From: Desulfurococcales archaeon
GTDB lineage: Archaea; Thermoproteota; Thermoprotei_A; Sulfolobales; WAQK01
DNA length: 64,000 nt
Reading direction: 5' to 3'
Assembly (NCBI GenBank): GCA_027083135.1
Contig: JALWQH010000043.1
Location: forward strand, 1-64,000
The notes under the pieces were generated by a model that saw nothing but the letters and a program-made list of their open reading frames with translations, was not told where the DNA came from and searched no databases. A program made the translations under genes and the position numbers. Below, in pieces: positions 18,035 through 27,141 of this stretch; the stretch's first letter is position 1; every line of letters begins with the position of its first letter.

Positions 18035-19864
18035 CTAGAAGGCGTAGAGAGGATTACTCTTCCTTTTTATCCTGATTATCTCGCTTAACACTATTTTCTC
18101 ATCATCACTGATATCGCCGGCGAACTTGGACTGCAGCAGCCTTGCATGCTCTGATGGGATATCGGTGTAAAGCACGTCTCCCTCAAATATATGTCTACCA
18201 ACCATTACTCTACCCCTGATGGATATAGCTACCTCTTGACCTGCCCTGGCTTCTCGGAGCACCTTGTCGCGATCCCGTATCTGCATTACCTCGCCTACTC
18301 TTCTGCCATCACTCTTCATGAGAGGATACCCTGGCTTCACTATTCCTCCGAGAACCTCTATGCCAACTATAGCTGGATCACTACGCCTAAAAACATATCC
18401 AGGCAGTATTCTTATCTTACCTGGCCTCACAATCCTCTCCAGCTCTCTTCTCCTCTCCCTCTCCTTCTCGCTTCTAACCCACTCCTCATACTCCTCCATA
18501 AGCCTATATATCACGCTGTGAGCGAATATCCTAACGCCCTCCCTGCCTGCAAGCTCCTCTGCCTCAGGCAGAATTTTCACATTGAATGCTAGTATGACTC
18601 CCAGATACTTGTCCTCCCGAGCTGTGATGGATGCCTCCACCACATCTCTCCTGGCAACAGGCCCTACATCTGCTAGTCTAACAGGTATCCCCCTCCTCCT
18701 CAGGGAATCCACTATGGCTTCAAGTGTGCCAAGAGTGTCAGCCTTGACAACCACTCCCTTCACATCCCTCTGCACTCGTAGGCTTTCAACCTCAGCCATG
18801 ACTCTTCTCTTAGCCTCCTCTAAGACCTCGGGATCCCGTACAACTATTAGGGGGGCGCCTGCCACAGCTTTCTCCAATCCAGGGGCAGCGATCTTGACAC
18901 CTGCAGCCGCGTATACCTCATCTACACGTATGAACTTATCCTCAGGGGATCTTATCTCCTGAAGAGGCTTAGGCATTAGAAGCGCCCTAATCCTCGTCAC
19001 TATGGGTTGGCTTAAGCCTCCGACAACTATTAGGTCGCCGCGCCTGATAATGCCATCATATATTATTACATCGATAGTTGTGCCGAGCCCGGGCTCCTCC
19101 TTAACCTCCAGTACTACTCCCCTAGCAGGTCCTTCAGCATAGATCAGTCTTTTCGAGAGATACTGCTGTGTCAGGCCTGCCAGTACTGCTAGGAGCTCAG
19201 GCACACCTTCACCAGTCTTAGCTGACACAGGGATCACTGCAACAGTCCTGGTGAAATCCTTGATCCTGTCAAACCTGTCAGCCATGAACCCCTGCGTGGA
19301 TAGCTGGCCTACAAGCCTGTAAAGCATCTCGTCGAGTCTTTCAAGAACCCTTGGATCCTGTCTCCTAGCGGAATATATGAAGGGCTGGCCTGGCTGCGGC
19401 CGCCATCCTGGAACCCTATCTATTTTATTAGCAGCCACTAGGAATGGAACCTTCCTCTGCTTCAGTATCTCCAGGGCCTCATATGTTTGAGGCTGGAATC
19501 CCTCATTTATATCAACTACAAGTATAGCGAAATCCGCTACGCTGCCTCCCCTACGCCTCAGATTAGAGAACATCTCGTGGCCCGGAGTATCTATGAATAA
19601 TAAGCCTGGAATCCTCAGCCTTATGGGTATCAGCTTCTTTAACGGGGACGCTATCTGCTCTATTACATGTGCGGGCACGATGCTTGCACCCACATGCTGC
19701 GTTATCTCGCCTGGCTCCCTCCTAGCCACTGTTGTCCCTCTAATATAGTCTAGGAGCGTTGTTTTACCGTGATCCACGTGGCCCAGCACGACTACTATTG
19801 GCTGCCTTAGCCTAGGCTTCGCCTGCACTCCTGTCACCTGGTGAAGGGGAGTGAGGCGAGGCAT
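18035..19864 (-). CDS. infB: Translation initiation factor aIF5B (IF-2)
   Basis: A GTPase of about 609 residues that joins ribosomal subunits and places initiator tRNA. G1 is [10 protein letters not shown]3 DTPGH, G4 NKID and G5 SAKTGEG; the beta-barrel and domain IV follow (VLGGIVKPGYPLMK, MVGRHIFEGD). An upstream extension to 19903 is open, but ATG 19864 (MPRLTPLHQ) has GGAAGGA before it and fits the family start. It is on the minus strand between NDK and S6e, opposite to its usual orientation in this archaeal neighbourhood. Confidence 0.94.
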   Translation of the reverse strand: MPRLTPLHQVTGVQAKPRLRQPIVVVLGHVDHGKTTLLDYIRGTTVARREPGEITQHVGASIVPAHVIEQIASPLKKLIPIRLRIPGLLFIDTPGHEMFSNLRRRGGSVADFAILVVDINEGFQPQTYEALEILKQRKVPFLVAANKIDRVPGWRPQPGQPFIYSARRQDPRVLERLDEMLYRLVGQLSTQGFMADRFDRIKDFTRTVAVIPVSAKTGEGVPELLAVLAGLTQQYLSKRLIYAEGPARGVVLEVKEEPGLGTTIDVIIYDGIIRRGDLIVVGGLSQPIVTRIRALLMPKPLQEIRSPEDKFIRVDEVYAAAGVKIAAPGLEKAVAGAPLIVVRDPEVLEEAKRRVMAEVESLRVQRDVKGVVVKADTLGTLEAIVDSLRRRGIPVRLADVGPVARRDVVEASITAREDKYLGVILAFNVKILPEAEELAGREGVRIFAHSVIYRLMEEYEEWVRSEKERERRRELERIVRPGKIRILPGYVFRRSDPAIVGIEVLGGIVKPGYPLMKSDGRRVGEVMQIRDRDKVLREARAGQEVAISIRGRVMVGRHIFEGDVLYTDIPSEHARLLQSKFAGDISDDEKIVLSEIIRIKRKSNPLYAF

Positions 19865-19956
19865 AATAATTCCTTCCGCGAAGCTCCTGCAGGCTGAAAA
19901 CATATAAAGCCTAGTATGATTGTCAGCGTTAGTTGTGATGATGCGGGTGAGTATGA

Positions 19957-20619
19957 ATGCCTGAGTTCAGAGTGGTGGTGTCGGATCCTAAGGCGGGCAG
20001 CGCCCCTATAGCTAGGGTTAAGGTGGTTGGCAAGGAGGAAATAGAGGTGAGCAAGGAGGAATTGGAGAAGCGGAAGATACCTGCAGCCAGGATAAACCCT
20101 TCACTGGCCGAGAAGCTGGGGTTGAAGGAGACGAGGATGCTGACTTTAAGAATACTAGGCGGCGAGGGTAAGAAAACCAACCTCACGTTCAGGGTGGTTG
20201 AAGATAGCTCTGTGCCTGAAAACGAGGTATGGGTCAGCTCGGAGCTACTTATAGAGAAGATGGATGCTGAGGAGGCTGAGGCGGAGGCCTTCCGCTCCAA
20301 GGCATGGACAGTAGTAGTATCTGATCCCGCCGCCTCTAGTCTAGTAGGTCTTAGAATAGGTGAGGAGTTTGATGGAGGCATAGTAGGGCTCCCTGGACTA
20401 AGACTTGAAATCAGGGGTGGAAGCGATAATAGTGGATTCCCAATGAGACCTGACGTGCATGGAGGAGTAAAGAAGAGGGTGCTTATATCCGGCCCCCCAG
20501 GCTTCCATCCAAGGGAGAAGGGGGAGCGTAGGAGGAAGATGGTTAGGGGGAATACTATTACGGCAGACATAGTTCAGGTTAACGCTAAGATAGTATACGA
20601 GGAGAAGCAGCACACATAA
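19957..20619 (+). CDS. rps6e: 30S ribosomal protein S6e
   Basis: A 220-residue S6e. The conserved domain is C-terminal, about residues 110-220 (LVGLRIGEEFDGGIVGLPG, then GGSDNSGFPMRPDV, GPPGFHPREKGERRRKMVRG). The first roughly 105 residues (PEFRVVVSDPKAG start and VPENEVWVS end) form an extra domain that I recall from Sulfolobus S6e, so it supports a crenarchaeal origin rather than being a fusion error. ATG 19957. Confidence 0.93.
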   Translation: MPEFRVVVSDPKAGSAPIARVKVVGKEEIEVSKEELEKRKIPAARINPSLAEKLGLKETRMLTLRILGGEGKKTNLTFRVVEDSSVPENEVWVSSELLIEKMDAEEAEAEAFRSKAWTVVVSDPAASSLVGLRIGEEFDGGIVGLPGLRLEIRGGSDNSGFPMRPDVHGGVKKRVLISGPPGFHPREKGERRRKMVRGNTITADIVQVNAKIVYEEKQHT

Positions 20620-20651
20620 TATTTAGCCTCCAATAACACCTGTAATGCAAG

Positions 20652-21905
20652 GTGTACATTGTGGAGAAGGCGAGGCAGCCCGAGGTAAACATAGGTGTAG
20701 TGGGCCACGTGGATCACGGTAAAACAACGCTTGTCCAAGCTATAACAGGAGTATGGACGGCGAGGCACTCAGAGGAGCTTAAGCGGGGAATGACCATTAA
20801 GCTGGGATATGCTGAGGGAGACATATATAAGTGCACTGACTGCTCTGAGCCTGAAGCCTATACTAGTAAGCCTGACTGCAGTCACTGCGGTGAAGGCTCT
20901 GAGCCGGTGCTGCAGAGAAGGGTCTCCTTCGTCGATGCCCCAGGCCACGAGGTTCTAATGGCAACGATGCTCTCCGGGGCTACCCTCATGGATGGGGCAA
21001 TACTAGTCATAGCAGCCAATGAGCCCTGCCCGCAGCCACAGACCAAGGAGCACTTCGTAGCCCTAGATATTACTGGTGTGAGAAACCTGGTAGTGGTGCA
21101 GAATAAGGTGGACGTTGTAACACCTGAGCAAGCCAGGAAAAACTACGAGGAGATAAGGGAGTTCCTGAGAGGCACGTGGGCTGAGGACGCTCCAATAATA
21201 CCGGTAAGCGCGTTGAGAGGGGCGAACATAGACGTCTTACTAGCAGCCATTGAGAAATACATACCTACACCTCAGAGAGATCCTTCTAAGGATCCCCTGA
21301 TGTTTGTTGCAAGAAGCTTCGATGTCAACAGGCCTGGAACACCTCCCGACAAGCTGCGTGGCGGAGTGATTGGGGGGAGCATAAGTCAAGGAGTGCTTAG
21401 AGTAGGCGATGAGATAGAGATAAGGCCTGGAGCCAGGATACCCAAGTCTAGGGCAGGTTACACGTATGAACCCCTATACACTGAAATAACCTCGCTGAGA
21501 TTCGGAGACATAGAGGTGGAGGAGGCTAGGCCTGGAGGACTAGTAGCCATAGGTACAAGGCTTGACCCATCGCTCACCAAGTCGGATAACCTTGTAGGCA
21601 ATGTTGTAGGAAGGCCTGGAAGACTGCCACCCATATATGATAGGATAAGAATGGAGTATAGGCTGCTGGAAAGAGTTGTAGGTACGAGAGAGCTGGTCAA
21701 GGTTACGCCGCTTAAGCCCAGGGAACCATTAATGCTGACCATAGGTACAGCTATAACCCTCGGAATAACGCTGTCCGTGACTTCGGATACTGTTGATGTA
21801 GTGTTGAAGAGGCCTGTAGTTGCCTGGAAGGGTGCCAGGGTAGCTATAAGCAGGCAGGTTCTAGGTAGATGGAGGCTGATTGGATGGGGCGTTATCTCGG
21901 AGTAA
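20652..21905 (+). CDS. eif2g: Translation initiation factor aIF2 subunit gamma
   Basis: A 417-residue GTPase that carries initiator Met-tRNA to the small subunit. G1 is [10 protein letters not shown]3 DAPGH, G4 NKVD; the aIF2-gamma-specific zinc knuckle is CTDC ... CSHC in the G domain, and the P-loop is followed by the family insertion [17 protein letters not shown]. Start GTG 20652 (or GTG 20661). The last 22 bases overlap the next gene if that starts at 21884. Confidence 0.96.
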   Translation: MYIVEKARQPEVNIGVVGHVDHGKTTLVQAITGVWTARHSEELKRGMTIKLGYAEGDIYKCTDCSEPEAYTSKPDCSHCGEGSEPVLQRRVSFVDAPGHEVLMATMLSGATLMDGAILVIAANEPCPQPQTKEHFVALDITGVRNLVVVQNKVDVVTPEQARKNYEEIREFLRGTWAEDAPIIPVSALRGANIDVLLAAIEKYIPTPQRDPSKDPLMFVARSFDVNRPGTPPDKLRGGVIGGSISQGVLRVGDEIEIRPGARIPKSRAGYTYEPLYTEITSLRFGDIEVEEARPGGLVAIGTRLDPSLTKSDNLVGNVVGRPGRLPPIYDRIRMEYRLLERVVGTRELVKVTPLKPREPLMLTIGTAITLGITLSVTSDTVDVVLKRPVVAWKGARVAISRQVLGRWRLIGWGVISE

Positions 21906-22321
21906 ATGCACGCCGAGTATGCGTTATACTTGATACAAACATGCTTATGCTTCTTCACCGAGGAATAGATGTTTTCAACAGCATAGAGGAGACTATTGAA
22001 GCACGCGTAGAGTTCATTATTCCACAGCCTGTGATAGAGGAGCTTGAGAAGCTGGCTTCAAGAGGCACTCCTTCCGAACGCAGAGCCGCAGCGAATGCTC
22101 TTAGAATAATAGGTGAGAAGAAGGCTTCAATAATAAGCATACCTAGACCTACAGGGACGGTTGATCTTGATATAGCATTATATGCTAGAACCCGCGGCTG
22201 CCTAGTAGCAACTAACGATAAGGAGCTGCGCAGAACCCTTAGAAGGCTGGGAGTACCGGAGATACATCTACGCGAGTCGGAAGGAATATTGGAGGCTAGC
22301 TTCAAGCCCCCGTACCTGTAG
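21884..22321 (+). CDS. PIN-domain endonuclease, Fcf1-like
   Basis: A PIN-fold RNase of about 145 residues. Acidic metal ligands are visible at [11 protein letters not shown] (first Asp), VIEELEKLA (Glu), VDLDIALYA and [11 protein letters not shown] (Asp). It follows aIF2-gamma, where archaea usually carry a homologue of eukaryal Fcf1/Utp24, the nuclease that acts in small-subunit rRNA processing. Start ATG 21884 overlaps the aIF2-gamma gene by 22 bases; ATG 21869 is also open. Confidence 0.85.
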   Translation: MGRYLGVNARRVCVILDTNMLMLLHRGIDVFNSIEETIEARVEFIIPQPVIEELEKLASRGTPSERRAAANALRIIGEKKASIISIPRPTGTVDLDIALYARTRGCLVATNDKELRRTLRRLGVPEIHLRESEGILEASFKPPYL

Positions 22322-22441
22322 CCTACGTGGGAGAAAGTATTTTAACTTACCTCAAGTAGCATTAAACGCATCCAGCTGGTCTAACACCCGCATAATGGAT
22401 ATATAGGTGAGGCCAAGCAGTGTAGGAGGGATGATGAAGGC

Positions 22442-23017
22442 TTGTATATCCTTTATACCCTTAGAGATGTTGTCAGAATACCTCCAGAGGAGTTCGGCCT
22501 ACCTCTAGTCGACGCAGCCAAGAAGACCCTTAGGGAAAGATATGAAGGCGTAGTCGACCCGGAGCTCGGGGTAATCCTAGCCGTCACGGATGTTGAGGTT
22601 GAAGAGGTTGGAAGAATAATTCCGGGGGACGGGGCAACATACCATAATGCTACGTTTAAGCTGCTGGCATTCACGCCTCTTAGAAACGAGGTTGTGGAGG
22701 GCCCAGTAGTAGAGGTTAAGGACTTCGGAGTATTTGTCAGGATAGGCCCCATAGACGGCCTCATACACCGCTCCCAGATAATAGATGATTACATGGAGTA
22801 TGATGCGTCGAGGGAGGCTCTGATAGGCAAGGAGACGAGGATGATCGTTGAGAAGGGAGACGTGGTTAGGGCGAGAATAGCATCTGTAAGCATAGCTCCA
22901 GCCACAAATGCCGTGAAGGTAGGGTTAACCATGAGGCAGCCCTACCTAGGCAAGGTGGAGTGGATTAGACGCCAGGTGGAGAGAAGCAGGGGTGGTGGAA
23001 GTGCCGAGGGGAGCTGA
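22442..23017 (+). CDS. rpoE: DNA-directed RNA polymerase subunit Rpo7 (E')
   Basis: A 191-residue Rpb7 homologue, half of the Rpo4/7 stalk. The N-terminal tip block reads YTLRDVVRIPPEEFGLPL, and an S1/OB domain lies at about 80-160 (EGPVVEVKDFGVFVRIGPIDGL in parts, then GDVVRARIASVS). TTG start at 22442, where GATGAAGG precedes it. The 120-base gap upstream (22322-22441) holds two TATA-like stretches, near 22337 (GTATTTTAAC) and 22402 (GATATATAGG), and nothing else I can identify. Confidence 0.94.
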   Translation: MYILYTLRDVVRIPPEEFGLPLVDAAKKTLRERYEGVVDPELGVILAVTDVEVEEVGRIIPGDGATYHNATFKLLAFTPLRNEVVEGPVVEVKDFGVFVRIGPIDGLIHRSQIIDDYMEYDASREALIGKETRMIVEKGDVVRARIASVSIAPATNAVKVGLTMRQPYLGKVEWIRRQVERSRGGGSAEGS

Positions 23018-23216
23018 GTCAAGGAAGCCGTTTAAAGCATGCCGCAGATGCAAAGCCCTAGTCCCACGTAATGCTGAGCAGTGCCCTATATGCGGCTCAA
23101 AGGATTTCACCTATGAGTGGGAAGGACTAGTAATAGTGCTGGATGTTGAGAAAAGCCAGGTTGCAGGGATGCTTGGCATAACTAAGCCTGGACGCTATGC
23201 TGTTAAGCTAAGGTAG
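23001..23216 (+). CDS. spt4: Transcription elongation factor Spt4 (RpoE2)
   Basis: A zinc-binding factor of about 71 residues that pairs with Spt5 to clamp elongating RNA polymerase. The zinc ligands are FKACRRCK and CPICGSKDF; the C-terminal VIVLDVEKSQVAGMLGI is the Spt5-contacting strand. Three GTG codons (22992, 22995, 23001) are possible starts inside the end of rpo7; 23001 keeps a six-base spacing from GGGGTG. Confidence 0.93.
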   Translation: MPRGAESRKPFKACRRCKALVPRNAEQCPICGSKDFTYEWEGLVIVLDVEKSQVAGMLGITKPGRYAVKLR

Positions 23217-23224
23217 GCTGAGTC

Positions 23225-23755
23225 ATGCCTGACCTATACATAGATGAACACCACAGAGAGGAGCTGGCGGAGCCTAAAGGTGTTCTCCTCAAGGGACGTG
23301 AGATCCCCCCCATTATTCTTGAAAAATACCTGTCTCCCCCTCTTATAGCTGTAGGAGACATGGTTGCTGAAACCCTGCTAGCCTCAAATATTAAGCCAGG
23401 ACTAGTAGTATTTGACGCCTCCACTAGACGCGGCTCCTATGACGCCTTGATTCTGAGGGGAGTTAAGCCTGACGCCGTCCTCGCCAATAAGAGGTCAAGC
23501 ATATCCCAGGAGGTGCAGGAATTCTTCTATGAGGACAATGTTTCAGGCTTCATCCTCATTGAGGGGGAAGAGGATCTCCTAGTAGTGCCTGCAGCAATAT
23601 CTTCTAAGCCTGGATCATACGTGGTTTACGGGCAGCCGGGCGAGGGCATTGTCGTACTAAGAGTGGATGAGAGGCTTCAAAGCTTCCTGGAGCTATATAT
23701 AGCCAGCTTCAAGCCTATAGCGTCTAGAACCAGGATCCATTCTAATAGTAAGTAA
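23225..23755 (+). CDS. GTP-dependent dephospho-CoA kinase (DUF359)
   Basis: A 176-residue DUF359 protein. This family was shown in Thermococcus to phosphorylate dephospho-CoA with GTP, the final step of coenzyme A synthesis in archaea. Visible conserved stretches are VGDMVAETLLASN, LVVFDASTRR and the acidic EGEEDLLVVPA, which carry the catalytic aspartates of the family. ATG 23225. The gene regularly sits between spt4 and S24e in archaea. Confidence 0.88.
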   Translation: MPDLYIDEHHREELAEPKGVLLKGREIPPIILEKYLSPPLIAVGDMVAETLLASNIKPGLVVFDASTRRGSYDALILRGVKPDAVLANKRSSISQEVQEFFYEDNVSGFILIEGEEDLLVVPAAISSKPGSYVVYGQPGEGIVVLRVDERLQSFLELYIASFKPIASRTRIHSNSK

Positions 23756-23765
23756 ATTTATATTG
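23750..23765 (+). promoter_or_regulatory. Probable promoter of S24e that decides its start
   Basis: AAATTTATATT at about 23753-23763 is a strong TATA-box candidate. Transcription would then begin near 23785-23790, downstream of the first open GTG (23780) of S24e. That supports ATG 23825 as the true start. Inferred from the usual 25-30 base TATA-to-start distance. Confidence 0.5.
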
Positions 23766-23824
23766 CCTGGATTATTCCTGTGCATGCCTGGTGGTATAGT
23801 CTGCCGGCTCAGAGCCAGAGCATA

Positions 23825-24124
23825 ATGCTGGGGGAAGGATACGAGGCAAGCGTAGTTGAGACGCGCCGCAACCCTCTTACCAAGAGACATGAGATCAAAG
23901 TGGTGATAATGCATACGGGTAGGGGGACCCCCCGCCGCTATGCTGTCAGGGAGGCTGTAGCTAAGGCTCTTGGAGTAGGAGTGGAAAACGTGTATGTGAG
24001 GAAGTTGAGCACCGAGTATGGGATGGGACGCACAGTAGCATTAGTACATGTCTATGATTCTCCCGAAGAGGCTAGGCTCTTCGAGCCCCAATACATAATA
24101 GATAGGAATCAGCCCTTAGAGTAG
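23825..24124 (+). CDS. rps24e: 30S ribosomal protein S24e
   Basis: A 99-residue S24e. Core matches are VETRRNPLTKRHEIKVVI, HTGRGTPRRYAVREAVAKAL and RKLSTEYGMGRTVALVHVYDS. The frame is open back to GTG 23780, but the extra residues (MHAWWYSL...) are unlike the family, and the promoter evidence favours ATG 23825 (MLGEGYEA). S27ae follows after 14 bases. Confidence 0.93.
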   Translation: MLGEGYEASVVETRRNPLTKRHEIKVVIMHTGRGTPRRYAVREAVAKALGVGVENVYVRKLSTEYGMGRTVALVHVYDSPEEARLFEPQYIIDRNQPLE

Positions 24125-24138
24125 CGGGGTGCTATTGA

Positions 24139-24315
24139 ATGGCGCATGTACATAAGCTATACGAGTATGATTACGAGAAGGGGACAATAAGGCTTAAGAA
24201 CAAGAAGTGCCCGCGATGCGGAAGCATAATGGCTTACCATAAATACCCTGTTGAGAGATGGCACTGCGGTAAATGCGGCTACACGGAGTTCATAACTAAG
24301 AAGCCTAGAAGGTAG
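24139..24315 (+). CDS. rps27ae: 30S ribosomal protein S27ae
   Basis: A 58-residue zinc ribosomal protein, read directly from the sequence because it is short. It begins [11 protein letters not shown] and has the four zinc cysteines as KKCPRCGS and [11 protein letters not shown], ending in KKPRR. In eukaryotes this protein is fused to ubiquitin; the archaeal form is free. It sits between S24e and Kae1, four bases before the Kae1 ATG. Confidence 0.95.
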   Translation: MAHVHKLYEYDYEKGTIRLKNKKCPRCGSIMAYHKYPVERWHCGKCGYTEFITKKPRR

Positions 24316-24319
24316 AAGG

Positions 24320-25327
24320 ATGATTATCCTAGGAATAGAGTCAACAGCCCATACATTTGGAGTAGGTATTGCTTCTGATAAGCCTCCCTACATACTTGCC
24401 AACACCTATGCAAGATATGTCCCTGAGAAAGGAGGTATACATCCGCGTGAAGCCTCGCGCTTCATGGCAGCCAATGCGCCACGCGTTCTGAGCAGTGCTT
24501 TAAGGCAGGCAGGTGTAAGCATAGGCGACTTGGATGCAATAGCAGTAGCCCTGGGGCCGGGGCTCGGCCCCTGTCTGAGAACAGGGGCCACGATAGCCAG
24601 GGCGCTGGCAGCATATTATGGGAAGCCTCTTATCCCGGTAAACCATATCATAGCCCATATTGAGATAGGGAGGCTTGCCACAGGCCTCAGGGATCCTCTA
24701 GTGCTCTTCGTTTCAGGCGGTAACACCATGATACTGGCATCAGCTAAGGGTAGATACAGGGTTTTTGGAGAAACGCTTGACATAAGCTTAGGTAACCTGC
24801 TTGACACTTTTGCAAGAGAGGTGGGAATAGCTCCCCCCTACGTCGTTAAGGGGAGACACCAGGTTGATATATGTGCTGAGAGAGGTGAGAGGCTGCTCGA
24901 CCTGCCCTACATTGTTAAGGGGCAGGACGTATCTTTCTCAGGCCTCCTTACAGCCGCTATTAGGGCGTTGAGGGCAGGAGGGAAGCTTGAAGACGTATGT
25001 CTAACGCTTAGAGAAATAGCGTATTCCTCAGTAGTGGAGGCTGCTGAGAGGGGCTTAGCACACACCCGGAAGAGCAGCATTATGCTTGTGGGAGGAGTAG
25101 CTGCCAGCCCTCCTCTCAGAGATAAGGTTAGGATGATGGCTGAGGAGCGGGGAGACGTGAGGGTAGGGTTAACCCCGCCTGAGTATAGTGGCGATAATGG
25201 AGCCATGATAGCGTGGACGGGGCTCCTATACTATAGGCACGGTGTGACAATAGATGTTGAAAAGGCTTTCATCAGGCAGCGGTGGCGTCCAGAGGAGGCG
25301 GACACACCATGGTTAGAGGAGGATTAA
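24320..25327 (+). CDS. kae1: KEOPS complex catalytic subunit Kae1 (tRNA t6A synthesis)
   Basis: A 335-residue ASKHA-fold protein that transfers threonylcarbamoyl to A37 of ANN-decoding tRNAs. Metal-binding histidines are H109 and H113 in VNHIIAHIEIG; the third ligand is the Asp in YSGDNGAMIAWTG. Further motifs are GGIHPREASRFMA, SGGNTMI and FSGLLTA. It overlaps bud32 by 19 bases as two separate proteins; in some archaea the two are fused. Confidence 0.96.
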   Translation: MIILGIESTAHTFGVGIASDKPPYILANTYARYVPEKGGIHPREASRFMAANAPRVLSSALRQAGVSIGDLDAIAVALGPGLGPCLRTGATIARALAAYYGKPLIPVNHIIAHIEIGRLATGLRDPLVLFVSGGNTMILASAKGRYRVFGETLDISLGNLLDTFAREVGIAPPYVVKGRHQVDICAERGERLLDLPYIVKGQDVSFSGLLTAAIRALRAGGKLEDVCLTLREIAYSSVVEAAERGLAHTRKSSIMLVGGVAASPPLRDKVRMMAEERGDVRVGLTPPEYSGDNGAMIAWTGLLYYRHGVTIDVEKAFIRQRWRPEEADTPWLEED

Positions 25328-25998
25328 CCCTCATACACATGGGTGCTGAAGCAAAGCTTTACCGAGGCATATATGCCGGTGTAGAGGCTGTGTATAAGTA
25401 CAGGGTTCCGAAGAAGTATAGGCATCCACAGCTTGATGCAAGGATAAGGGCGTATAGAACGCTTAGGGAGGCTAGGGCCCTCATGGATGCGGGGATAAAT
25501 GGGATCCCTGCACCAGCAGTCCTACTAGTAGAGCCTGAGGAGGCCTTAATAGTAATGGAGCATGTTGAAGGAAGACTACTAGGAGAGATCTTAGAACACG
25601 TATCAGGCAGGCGGCTGGAAGCATTGTTCCGCATGCTGGGAAGAATAGTGGGGAGAATGCATGAAGCAGGCTTAATCCATGGTGATCTGACAACCTCAAA
25701 CATCATTGTGACGAAGGATGGTAGACTAGTACTCATAGATTTCGGGCTTTCCTCTAAGTCTAGGAGGCTTGAGGATAGGGGGATAGATGTGCATGTCCTC
25801 CTGAGATCGCTTGAAAGCACCGTCCCCGAGGCTGCGGAACACGCATATAAGAGCTTCCTGGAGGGGTATGGGGAGGAGGCCGGGGCAAGCATAGCTGAGG
25901 AAATAGCTGAAAAGGTCAGGGAGATAAGGATGAGGGGACGCTACGTGGCTGAGAGGAGGCAGTCAAGCCTTGAAGCTGTACTTCATAACAGGGAATAA
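25309..25998 (+). CDS. bud32: KEOPS complex kinase/ATPase Bud32
   Basis: A small atypical kinase of about 229 residues that activates Kae1. Catalytic motifs: the loop HGDLTTSNIIV and the metal site LIDFGLSSKS, with the N-lobe lysine in AVYKYRVPKKYRHP. Start ATG 25309 has GAGGAGG at 25292-25298; an earlier in-frame GTG (25282) lies deeper inside kae1. Its end overlaps the ITPase gene by 29 bases. Confidence 0.94.
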   Translation: MVRGGLTLIHMGAEAKLYRGIYAGVEAVYKYRVPKKYRHPQLDARIRAYRTLREARALMDAGINGIPAPAVLLVEPEEALIVMEHVEGRLLGEILEHVSGRRLEALFRMLGRIVGRMHEAGLIHGDLTTSNIIVTKDGRLVLIDFGLSSKSRRLEDRGIDVHVLLRSLESTVPEAAEHAYKSFLEGYGEEAGASIAEEIAEKVREIRMRGRYVAERRQSSLEAVLHNRE

Positions 25999-26593
25999 AC
26001 ATAAGATAAGGGAAGCCTCACTAGCACTAAGCGAGTACGGCATAGTGCTTACCCCTCCTCCTAGAAGAGTCGCTAAGATCGAAGTTCAAAGCGACTCCCT
26101 TAGCATAATAGCATTAACGGCTGCACGCCACGCCTACCTGGAGCTGCAGGCACCTCTAGTAGCAGAGGATGCAGGCCTCTTCATAGATGCTCTTAAAGGC
26201 TTTCCAGGCCCCTACTCAAACTACGCGTATAGAACCATAGGTAACCAAGGCATCCTTAAACTCATGGAGGGGGAAGACAAGCGTACCGCATACTTCTTGT
26301 CAGCAGTGGCATGCATATGCCCCCCCTACGAGGAGGTGTTTACGGGAAGAGTGGACGGTATAATAGTTGATGAGCCCAGGGGTTTCAGGGGCTTCGGATT
26401 CGACCCTATATTCAGGCCGCTGGGCTCCAGCAAAACATTCGCTGAGATGAGCGTTGAGGAGAAAAACAAGTACTCGCATAGGGCTAGGGCATTCCGCAGG
26501 CTAGGGGCGTGGCTTAGAGCTATGAAAGGAGGAGAGCAGCTAGGAGGGCTGGGAGACGGAAAGCTTAAAGAACCCTATAAAACTACCCGATAA
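25970..26593 (+). CDS. rdgB: XTP/dITP diphosphatase (Ham1/RdgB family)
   Basis: A 207-residue house-cleaning pyrophosphatase that hydrolyses dITP and XTP. Motifs: FITGNKHKIREA at the N-terminus, LVAEDAGLFIDALKGFPGPYS and GFGFDPIFRP, followed by FAEMSVEEKNKYSHRARA. TTG start at 25970. The last about 20 residues after the family domain are poorly conserved. It is coupled to bud32, a link with no known functional basis. Confidence 0.93.
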   Translation: MKLYFITGNKHKIREASLALSEYGIVLTPPPRRVAKIEVQSDSLSIIALTAARHAYLELQAPLVAEDAGLFIDALKGFPGPYSNYAYRTIGNQGILKLMEGEDKRTAYFLSAVACICPPYEEVFTGRVDGIIVDEPRGFRGFGFDPIFRPLGSSKTFAEMSVEEKNKYSHRARAFRRLGAWLRAMKGGEQLGGLGDGKLKEPYKTTR

Positions 26594-26622
26594 AGCGGGA
26601 TTGGAAGGGAGGCTGAAGGAAA

Positions 26623-27081
26623 GTGAATAAGAAGAGGGAGAAAGGACAATCACACTCTACGCGTCCTGTGAGAATAGGGCCCCCCAAGTGGCTTAGATTC
26701 TCCGTTGAGGAGGTAGAGGCCCTTATAGTCGAGCTGGCGCGCAAAGGGTATTCTCCATCAATGATCGGGATAATACTTAGAGACCAGTACGGCATACCGT
26801 TGGCAAAGTATATTCTAGGCAGGAAGATAACCCAGGTTCTCGAGGAGAACGGCCTGGCTCCTCAGATACCCGAAGACCTATTCCAGCTGATAAAGAAGAG
26901 CGTTAATCTACGCAGGCATTTGGAGGAGCATCCTAAAGACTATGCTGCTAAGAAGGGCCTCATAGACCTGGAATCCAAGATCAGGAGACTTGTAAAATAT
27001 TATAAGAGGGTTGGAAAACTGCCTCCCGACTGGAAGTATGAGCCTGAGAAGGCGAGGCTTCTCGTCGCTGGCACCTTCTAG
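26623..27081 (+). CDS. rps15: 30S ribosomal protein S15
   Basis: A 152-residue archaeal/eukaryal-type S15 with an N-terminal extension. Family blocks: [41 protein letters not shown] and the rRNA-binding helices near [25 protein letters not shown] start at 26623 after GGAAAGTG. A gap of 60 bases with a CTTTTTACC element precedes the next gene. Confidence 0.95.
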   Translation: MNKKREKGQSHSTRPVRIGPPKWLRFSVEEVEALIVELARKGYSPSMIGIILRDQYGIPLAKYILGRKITQVLEENGLAPQIPEDLFQLIKKSVNLRRHLEEHPKDYAAKKGLIDLESKIRRLVKYYKRVGKLPPDWKYEPEKARLLVAGTF

Positions 27082-27141
27082 CCTCCTCTACCCTCTGGTA
27101 TCGCTTTTTACCCTGCCTATACATCTATACTCTAGCACGGC

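Noticed and set aside
19934-19963. C/D box guide RNA near the S6e start (GTGATGA ... CTGA)
   Set aside because: No C' and D' boxes with suitable spacing were found, and the sequence runs into the S6e coding region.
20652-21905. Intein or intron in conserved translation genes (aIF2-gamma, EF-2, Kae1, ribonucleotide reductase)
   Set aside because: All have normal lengths and uninterrupted motifs.
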